Shown piece after piece: positions 56,194 to 64,000 of a stretch of 64,000 bases of DNA. The translations under genes were made by a program, and so were the position numbers. The stretch covers positions 62,001-126,000 of the forward strand of contig CP021233.1 in NCBI GenBank assembly GCA_003999685.1. Reading direction: 5' to 3'. Within the stretch, counting starts at the first letter, position 1. Each line of letters starts with the position of its first letter. Under the pieces are notes generated by a model. That model ran no database searches. It had not been told where the DNA came from and saw only the letters and a list, made by a program, of their open reading frames with translations. The DNA comes from Taiwanofungus camphoratus (Eukaryota > Basidiomycota > Agaricomycetes > Polyporales > Taiwanofungaceae).

Positions 56194-59100
56194 CTACCAC
56201 CTTCCTCTAGCCCAACCCCTTTCTCTGCTGTATTCTCGGTCTCGCCATCTTGTCCTATCCCGATCCCAGTACCCATTTCGACCACGGTCGCTGCCTCTGC
56301 CTCTACCCCAACCTCTATCCCTGTCCCTGTCTCTATCCCTGTCCCTGTCCCAAGCTCTATCTCTATCCCTGTCCCATTCCCTATTCCAATATCTATCTCG
56401 GTCCTCTGCTTCTGTTCGATCATACAAACGATCCCGTTCTCTGTCATTCCATGATCCGGATGGGTCTACGAGGCGAGAATCGTGCATGCGTTCTGCAGAA
56501 GATGCTGGCGCAGATAACGACATCCGTTGCGCGTTTAGGCTGGAATCTGCGGCATTAACAGGTGGCGCAGGCGTATGAGGAACAGACGTAGATAAGGTGC
56601 TGGGATAGATTGAAGCAGGCGGCGAGGAAATCAAGCTCGACGTCTCGCCAGCAGGAGCACTCGAAGGTATAGTGCGATCCATTTGTGAGTGCACATTGCT
56701 CGCATCGTTTGCGTGAGAAACATCGCTGGGAATAGCAATGGGAATGTGACTGGGGGAAACGCTGGCATGGGATGTTGCTTGTACTGTCGGGCTGACCTCT
56801 GTACTGAGACCTGGGATCCGTGGGGATGGAATATCAACAGCAAGGGCGCCATTGTCGGAGCTTGTTGCAACGAGTTGCTGTGCGACCGCTGAGGTGTGGA
56901 GTGAGGTAGCTGCAGAAGTCACCGAAGACTGGCCGGGTATCGGACTGGCGACGAGAGAAGTCAGAGAGCTGGAATTTGTACTCACGGCACTCGTCGGAGG
57001 AACTACCGGATTCTGTGGCAGCTGATTTGGGGTAACAGACTCAGATTCGGACTGGCTGAGTAAATGTGGGTTCAATTGCGGCGGCGAACGAGCGAATTGC
57101 CCGATGCCGTGCAAGGCAAGGATTTGCTCGATAGACGCCTGGTCTATCATCCTTCCCGTAGGTAAGGTGGGTATTGCAGTTAAGGACTGCTCGAGGCACG
57201 CTGTTCGAGATTGTTGGATCCCATCCATATGTGTGTTAATGGATGGCAATTGGGCCCTCTCACGCTTGATTGGAGCTTCAAAATCTAGATTATTTCGCAG
57301 ATCCTGACCAGTGTGAACAGCATTCGAAGGTGACACTCCACTTCCAGGAATAGGCGATAGATTCGATGGAGTACCAAAGCTTGCACCTGTTTTGGCCGAA
57401 CGAAGAGGAGCAAGCCGATCAATGGGGGGTATTACAGTAGAACCTGGTTGGAGGTTAGTGGATCCTTGATCAAGCCTCGGAGATTCTGACTCGGGCTCCA
57501 GCTTGATAACAAGGTATTGCGGTTGTGAAAGCGATGTATTGCTGACAATGGGAGGAGGATTGGGCAAAGTATTTGACGGTGACTTCCTTGGGAGAGCAAG
57601 AGGTGTTGACGAAGGACATGTTTGTAAGTTCACAGAAGTATTGCCCGGAGAAGGTTTGGGAGTATTGTCAGGTGGGGACTTCCGAGGGAGAGCCAGCGGC
57701 ACCGACGAAGCGGGAGTTGGCGTCAAGGGCAGTGGCACATGGCTTGGCGTAACCTGTTGAACATGTTGACTTACCGGCCCTGGGTTGATTGATTCGAGAT
57801 CGGATGCAGGTGCAGGACGTGGATTAGAAGCCTGAAGGATTGGTTTTTCAGTCGAAGATAATTGGGGAAATGCTGGGGTTGTCGCTATTTTCGGGGGTCT
57901 GACCGAGGATGGGACAGAGTATCGCTTAGCGACGGTGTTGCGTGTGGTAGCCTTGAGTAGCACGGACTTGGAGGATGAATTAGATTTGACGCCGGCTTGC
58001 TTTTGTGCAGGCTGTTGAGGCGGAAGCGTTTCAGTGGGCTTGACAACTGTCGTACGAGATGTCGACGGCCTTGGTGGTGGTCGCCTTCGCACCTCCTCCT
58101 CATCATCTTCGTCAGTACTACTCTCGATGCGCTTCCTCTTCAGATTCCGCAACTTCTGTACCTTCTCCATCTCAATATTGACTTTGATAGCAGTAGTAGC
58201 GGGAATATCGCCCTTTCCATCACTCTTTAAATCCACAGATTTCAAACCTTTCGTGATGAAGGTGAACATGGTCCTCGTGACTTTCGTATTCGAACGAATA
58301 TCGGCATGGTTGGCTCGAACGTCGGCCCTCATCTTCCAGATGGCGGAAGACAATTGCATCATCGAGAGTTTGGTTCGATGAAGGTGAATGAGTATTCCCG
58401 TCATGGTGAATTCAACAGGAGATACCCTCGTGGGTTTCTGGAATGCCGCATTGTATCGCTTGTCCTGAACAAGTGAGACAAAAATCTTGAAAGTGTCCAT
58501 CAGCTCCAATCGAAACTTCGCTGGTACAGGTGAGGTCGATTGCAACCATTTGTCCAGCTGTGGTGCCCCAGGAAATTTCTTACTAGGATGATGGTGGATA
58601 AGATATACTATCGAAGCAAGGCATTGGAAATCACGGCCTCTGGCATGACCCCAATCCAGATTTTCGCCAAACCCATCCTCTCCAAGAACCTTGGACTGTA
58701 TCTCCCGGATTAGGGACGGCCACGGACCGGTGATAGCCTGCATCCGTTCTGCAAATACGAAGAAGATGCAAGGTGAAGAGAATGATCATGGGTGAAAGGA
58801 GGTACCATACCTGCAGGCGTCAATGCAACGCCGAGTTGCACTCGCTAGGCAGCTTGTGATCAGCTTATGCAAATTCAGATAGTTTGGAATTGAACGATGG
58901 TAATACCTGAAAGATCTCCCTTTCCTGGTCATCAGTCAAGCTGTCGTATTCTACGCACGTGATTTGCTTATTGGCAAATGCCTGCATATATTGCTTAGGG
59001 AGCAATACCCGCTTGGCTCCACCACCATTCTTGTACCAGAACCTCTTGTTCGTATACCTGATAACCACTCACAGTCAGTCTAAAATTGGATATAACACTG

Positions 59101-59977
59101 TCAAGGAATTCATACTTACGAATCTTTATCTTGTACCAAACGTGATGAGAAAATTGGCTTCACCCCTGCAATCTGTGCAATTCTTTGTTGAAACACTTAC
59201 GGCAAATCTTTTAGGGCAGTAGATCAGGCATCTTCGTCAAAGCAATGTTGCAGGGCAAACTTACCAGCCCGTCCATGAACCTTCGTAATAATCACATGTC
59301 AGATAATAGCACTTTCCGTCAATGGATAGCAGGCTTATTACCTTTGTATAGAGGTCAGGCGCTGCTTGCCATCGATGCACACGCGAGTTTCGGTCCCGTC
59401 ATCTTGCGCAGTCACAGCTGACTCAAAAACATCAATCGATCACTCATAGCGAGATGTTGTTTCATAATCACCAAATATAACAGGGGGGATATAATAGTTT
59501 CTGAGTATGGAATCAATTATACCGATTTGCTTTGATTCAGGCCAGACAATATCTGTAATGTGTAGTTAGTTCTGGATTCGAGGAAGATTTTTGGGATTTC
59601 TAGAAATGCAGACTGGTCAAAACGCAGCGATAAGGACATAACCGAACCTCTTTGGTATTCAGGATCGAGCTGGATCGTGTTGTCAATGATTTGATCTATG
59701 AAGATCAGGAATAACTAGTTGTGATCATGTTAAGTGTATAGAGCATGATACCATAGAGACTTTTCGCAGTATATTGAGTCGTGCGAGGGGGTCTGAGGGC
59801 GTTTTGAACCTGTGGAGCGCAGTCTGGTCAATAGTCAATACAATGATAACAACAGTGACATACCTTGTATTCACCCTTGGTCTTAGTCGATGCTTTTTTT
59901 TTCTGAGAGGTAGGAACATACTCTTCATCGTCGGATGATAGTTCCGTGAGGTCTGAATCAAAATCCGACAACGACAT
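56194..59977 (-). CDS. DUF262 domain protein with Arg-Asp repeat tail
   Basis: Nuclear-looking protein of about 1,070 residues. Start at 59977 (MSLSDFDSDLTELSSDDEEY) opens an acidic then Lys-rich N-terminus. A DUF262 domain follows over about nine small exons: VQNALRPPRTTQYTAKSLY, LDPEYQRDIVWPESKQIGIIDSIL, NYYIPPVIF, CIDGKQRLTSIQRFMDG, FANKQITCVEYDSL and EREIFQRVQLGVALTPAE. The QR-x-x-VW and DGKQRLT motifs are those of the bacterial DUF262/GmrS family (ParB-like fold, nuclease or NTPase). The long last exon (849 codons from 58740) has a helical region, then a long Ser/Pro-rich disordered part, and ends in about 90 residues of RD/RDRDRD repeats (56194-56460). Head-to-head with SMC2, 209 bp between the starts. 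Function in fungi is unknown to me; a nucleic-acid role is inferred only. Confidence 0.8.
56250..56450. repeat. Hexamer-type minisatellite coding the Arg-Asp tail
   Basis: Repeats of (T/C)CC(C/T)TGTC-like units on the plus strand, that is RDRD codons on the minus strand. Lies wholly inside the last exon of the DUF262 gene. Confidence 0.7.
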
Positions 59978-60088
59978 TAGACAACTCTAGAACGTAACCT
60001 AATATTAATTTCCCGAGAGAAGAATGAGGTGGTAAGAGTATGGAATAAGTAACGAAGGGCGGTTGCCAGAGGTCTGCAGGAGGACGGA

Positions 60089-60094
60089 CACGTG
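60089..60094. promoter_or_regulatory. CACGTG element in the divergent promoter
   Basis: Palindromic E-box, in full TCACGTGT on one strand, about 98 bp upstream of the SMC2 start and 112 bp upstream of the DUF262 start. Binding protein unknown. Confidence 0.35.
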
Positions 60095-60138
60095 ACTCGC
60101 GCGAATTTGTCCTCGCGGTCTGTGACAATCGTGGAGGT

Positions 60139-60163
60139 CACGCGAACGCGCGTCACGGTCGCG
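60139..60163. promoter_or_regulatory. ACGCG cluster (MCB/E2F-like) in the divergent promoter
   Basis: Contains ACGCG (60140-60144), the palindrome ACGCGCGT (60146-60153) and a further CGCGT, 25-50 bp upstream of SMC2. A CGCGCGAATT run lies at 60098-60107. MCB (ACGCGT) boxes drive G1/S genes in yeasts, which would suit a condensin subunit. Confidence 0.4.
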
Positions 60164-60186
60164 TCTCAGCTTCAACCACTAGCAAT

Positions 60187-63100
60187 ATGCGGATAGAGGA
60201 GCTTGTGCTCGAGGGTAATCTCAGATATTGATTCCACAGTGATGGGCTAACTGCTGAACAGGCTTCAAGTCATACCCAGTTCGCACCCAAATCACCGGTT
60301 GGGACTCTTCCTTCAACGCTATTACCGGTCTCAATGGATCCGGCAAGTCCAACATTCTCGACGCGATATGCTTTGTCCTCGGCATCACCAACATGTCATC
60401 GGTGCGTTTATATCTAAAAGCAGGCAAGATTCTCATTTCGCTGATTTTCATGACCCACAGATGCGTGCTCAGAATCAGCAAGACCTCATTTACAAACGCG
60501 GGCAGGCTGGTATCACGAAGGCAAGTGTGACGATCGTCTTTGACAATTCGGATCGTGCAACGAGTCCAGTCGGTCTTGAGAATTGCAAGCAAATCACGGT
60601 GACGAGACAGGTACGTCCTCCATGAACAGTGATGTGGGTCGCCTAAAGCCCGGTTCGTTGCTGGTTAGATTGCGCTTCCGAACATCTCAAAATATCTTTT
60701 GAATGGGCACAAATCTCAGCAACACACTATCCAGACTCTGTTCCAAAGTGTGCAACTCAACATCAACAATCCGAACTTCTTTATCATGCAGGGGCGGATT
60801 ACGAAGGTGCGTGAGCATTCTGGAGTGACAGCCGTGTTGTTCGATGGCGTGCCCACATACTCGGTTCTGAGCAGGTTCTGAACATGCGGCCTCAAGAGAT
60901 CCTGGGCATGGTAGAGGAGGCGGCGGGCACGCGGATGTTCGAGGAACGGAAAGAAAAGGCGAAGAAGACAATGGGGAAGAAGGAGAAGCGGGTGCAGGAG
61001 ATCACGTCGCTACTGGCGGAGGAGATCACGCCGAAGTTGGACACGCTTCGGGCGGAAAAACGGTCGTTCTTGCAGTGGCAGAAGGCGTGCTCGGAGCTGG
61101 AACGGATCGGGCGGGTGTTGCGGGCGTGGGAGTGGACCGAGGGGCGCGAGCGTGTCGCGAGGAAGGAGGCGGAGGTTGAGGCGAAGGAGAAGGAGATGGT
61201 GCGGGTGCGCAAGGACAAGGAGAAGTGCGTCAAGGAGATCGACGCCGCGGAGAACGACGCCGCAGAGGTCGAGGCACAAAGGGAGAAGGAGTTGCAGAAA
61301 GGCGGGAAGTTCAAGAAGCTCCAAGATGAAGTCGCTGAGCTGGAGAAGGTCCTCGTCAAGATCCGCACACAAGTCGAGATCAAACGTGGGACCATCACCG
61401 ATGAAGAGACCAAGGTTGAGGATTTGGAAACTGAGCTCAAGGAGGTAAATTGCACAGTGGATGTCGGCTTGACGCAGCTAAATGTTCTCTAGCTTGAAGA
61501 AAATCTCACCCAGAAGCGATTACAAGTGGAGAAGCTCACGGCCTCCCACGGCGTTGTCAAAGACAAACACACTGCTTTACAGACCGAGTTGTCAAATGCG
61601 GAAGAGCTACTCCAAACACTTCTCACTGGCCTGTCATCGAGCGGTGCGAGTAATACAGGCGGTGGTTATATGGGTCAGCTTGCAGATGCCAAGGCGCGCT
61701 TGGCTCAGGCGAGCACAGAAGAGGAGCAGAGCCGAGTCAAACTAGGGATGAGCCAGAACGAGCTCAAAGCACTCGAGGCACGGTGGAAGGAAGTTGAACG
61801 AGAGGCTGGCGAGGGAAAGAAAAACCTTCAGGCGATGCGAGCGGAAGTCGACAGCTTGAAGAAAAAGCTTTCAGCATCTGGATGGAACGAGGAGAAGGAA
61901 AGCGAAAGAGAAGCTGCACTAAGAACTGCGAAAGCAGAAGTAAGGCTATTCACCGAGGTATGTCTGGTGACTACTTGATTATCTCGGACGATACTCAATG
62001 AGCGATTCGCTCAGGAACGCGATATGATAAAACAGCGATTTACATCTTTGGACTTTGATTATTCATTACCTTACCCAAACTTCGATCGGTCCAAAGTAAA
62101 AGGTCTCGTGGCATCCCTAATTTCCCTCGAGCCTACCGATTATAACAAATCTACTGCCTTGGAAATCACTGCTGGTGGCCGGTTGTACAATGTTGTTGTC
62201 GAGAGTGAAAAGGTCGGTAAAGAGCTGCTCCAAAACGGCAAACTGAAGAAACGGGTGACTATCATTCCGTTGAACAAGATCGACACCTTCAAGATGTCTG
62301 CTCAGGTACGTGAAGCGGATCCTTCCGTTCCCTTCTTTAACCTAATGAGTTGTACAGAAACTCCAAGCTGCAACCAAGCTGGCTCCTGGCAAGGTTCGCC
62401 TTGCGCTATCGTTAGTTGGCTATCCCGAGGATGTAGCAAATGCAATGGTATATGTGTTTGGTAACACTCTGATCTGCGATGATGCCGAGTCAGCAAAGCT
62501 TGTCACGTTTTCGCCGCAAGTAGGGGGTGTACGATCGGTGACACTTGACGGAGACGTCTATGACCCATCCGGTACCCTTAGTGGCGGTTCCGCACCTAGT
62601 GGCAGTGGGGTGCTTATCAAAGTCCAGGACTTGTTGGAAGCAGAGAGGAAGCTAGGCGAGGCTCGAGGAAGACTGCAGATGTTGGAGAAAGAAGAAGAAA
62701 AGGGGAAAGAAGGTCGAGAGAAATGGAAGAAGCTGGCTAGAGAGTTGGAGATTAAGGAACATGAGATGCGGTTGCTTGAAGAGCAGGTTGGCAATAGCAA
62801 TGCGACAAGGGTTAGTGTCTCCCTGTCCCTCACGAGAACTAACATAATTTGGGCGATACTGCTCCTGGTTAGATCGGAGTGGAAGTCGACAAGGTCAAGC
62901 AGACAATCGTTGACTTGACCGCGGCTGTGGAAAACGCGAAACAGAAGCAGAGAGATGCCAGGGAGGAATGCAAGAAGCTTGAGAAGGACATGGACGAGTT
63001 CAAGAATAACAAGGAGGGTAAAATCGATGAACTCAAGATAAGTGTCTCAAAGCAAAAATCCGCATTGCAGAAACATTCGGTGGTCGTTAAGACGCAACAG

Positions 63101-64000
63101 AAGGAATTGCAAACAGCTACCCTGGAGTTAGGTAATCGAAACAGGTGATAACGATATGAATACCTATTGACCAGGAACATTACATCCAGAACAACTGGAA
63201 AAAGACATCGAGGCCGCCACTGAAAATATAGTGGAGGCACGAACTGGAATTGAGAGGTTGAACAAGGAGCTCGGGAAGCTCAACGACCAGTTAGCTACAA
63301 GCGAGGTTTGTCTGATAGCTGGTTGTGTTCTTTCCAGCGCATGTTGATACAGTATCACTTTTCTGCTTCATCGTTAGGCTACTTTCGCCAAAGCTGACCG
63401 TAAACTTCACGAGGAGCGAGCAACTTTGACAAGATTCGATAACGAACTTGAGGAACTCTCACGTACAGTCAAGGAGAAGAAACAAGCGGTGTCTGAAGCT
63501 GATTTACAGATGAAGAAGTTGGAGCACGACATACAGACCCTGAACAAGGAGAGGACCACCGCTACAAACTTCGTCGCCAATCTGGAAAAGCAGTATGACT
63601 GGATAGCAGAAGACCATGAGTAAGAAATCAGATCACCCGAATCTTAGTATGATTGACAATCCGGCTAGGTTGTTCGGCAAGCCAGGTTCTCCATACGACT
63701 TCAGCGGAGCTGATGTCGGCCTGCTGAAAGAGAAAGCAAGGGAGCTCGAGACACAGCAGAAGGGAATGAAGAAGAAAGTGAACCCGAAAGTCATCAACAT
63801 GATCGATACGTAAGATGATTCTTTATCGCTCGAGAGTGTGGCTCATCGTTCCCTAGAGTAGAAAAGAAAGAAGCGTCGCTGAAGAAGATGCTTGGTACAG
63901 TTTTGAAAGATAAGGAAAAGATCGAGCAGACGATCGAGGAGCTTGACCGATATAAGAAAGATGCCCTCGAGAAGACATGGACGAAAGTCAATGGGTGAGC
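60187..64000 (+). CDS. SMC2: Condensin subunit SMC2 (3' end outside window)
   Basis: ATPase of the condensin complex that compacts mitotic chromosomes. Start at 60187: MRIEELVLE, spliced to [15 protein letters not shown], which is the SMC2 N-terminus. Walker A reads GLNGSGKSN with ITGL before it and [11 protein letters not shown] after; the SMC2-type block [25 protein letters not shown] follows. Then [34 protein letters not shown], a long coiled coil (60950-61960), the hinge ([21 protein letters not shown] through [22 protein letters not shown], and [10 protein letters not shown] with [10 protein letters not shown]; 62020-62620), and the return coiled coil to the end. The signature motif and Walker B lie beyond 64000. 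At least a dozen exons. Intact as far as it goes. Confidence 0.95.

Noticed and set aside
56170-56558. Plus-strand frames rich in Pro/Ser/Val or Tyr/Pro/Cys repeats
   Set aside because: Reverse reading of the Arg-Asp repeat of the DUF262 protein.
61010-61448. Arg- or Leu-rich frames in the SMC2 coiled-coil region
   Set aside because: Frame shadows of the Glu/Lys-rich coiled coil.

Overview
This window looks like nuclear DNA of a filamentous basidiomycete, most probably an Agaricomycete. The genes carry many short GT-AG introns (about 50-75 nt). The gene families fit that group: DUF6533/DUF6534-type membrane proteins, a mushroom-type P450, a chromodomain Gypsy element and a DUF262 nuclear protein. 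TGA is a normal stop in the host genes. Assignments rest on reading translated exons by eye; no database search was run.

Layout. 1-3.1 kb: two tandem aldo-keto reductase genes on the minus strand, the first cut by the window edge. 5.7-7.3 kb: a DUF6533-type membrane protein gene. 8.1-8.8 kb: acireductone dioxygenase (methionine salvage). 10.9-13.1 kb: a cytochrome P450. 13.3-16.5 kb, minus strand: an Nse3/MAGE subunit of SMC5/6 and a p47/Shp1-type SEP-UBX cofactor of Cdc48. 17.3-31.0 kb: a pure stack of nested repeats. 31.2-33.1 kb: a secreted six-hairpin (GH105-like) glycosidase. 33.6-52.1 kb: a second repeat block holding a broken Spt5-like KOW gene and a decayed chromovirus with its own nested insertions. 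52.8-53.4 kb: a truncated DUF6534-type gene. 56.2-60.0 kb, minus: a DUF262 protein with an Arg-Asp repeat tail, divergent from 60.2 kb onward SMC2 (condensin), cut by the window end.

The repeats resolve into families by matching ends and target duplications. LTR-A (about 561 bp, TGTTAC...GTAACA) and LTR-D (about 545 bp, TGATACAA...TTGTATCA) make 5-bp duplications. Families B (1.61-1.75 kb), C (0.97-1.04 kb) and F (1.52 kb) share TGAT...ATCA ends and make 4-bp duplications that are nearly all N-CG-N. A Tc1-type element with 211-bp inverted repeats sits in an LTR-D, and its empty site survives in the other LTR-D copy. Removing nested insertions brings each copy back to its family length, which supports the boundaries given.

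Most striking points: the CpG-centred 4-bp target class; a chromovirus with an extra 3' ORF carrying two zinc knuckles; a strong bias to TGA among the nonsense codons of the decayed elements; and a eukaryotic DUF262 protein paired head-to-head with SMC2 over a 209-bp spacer with ACGCG/CACGTG motifs.
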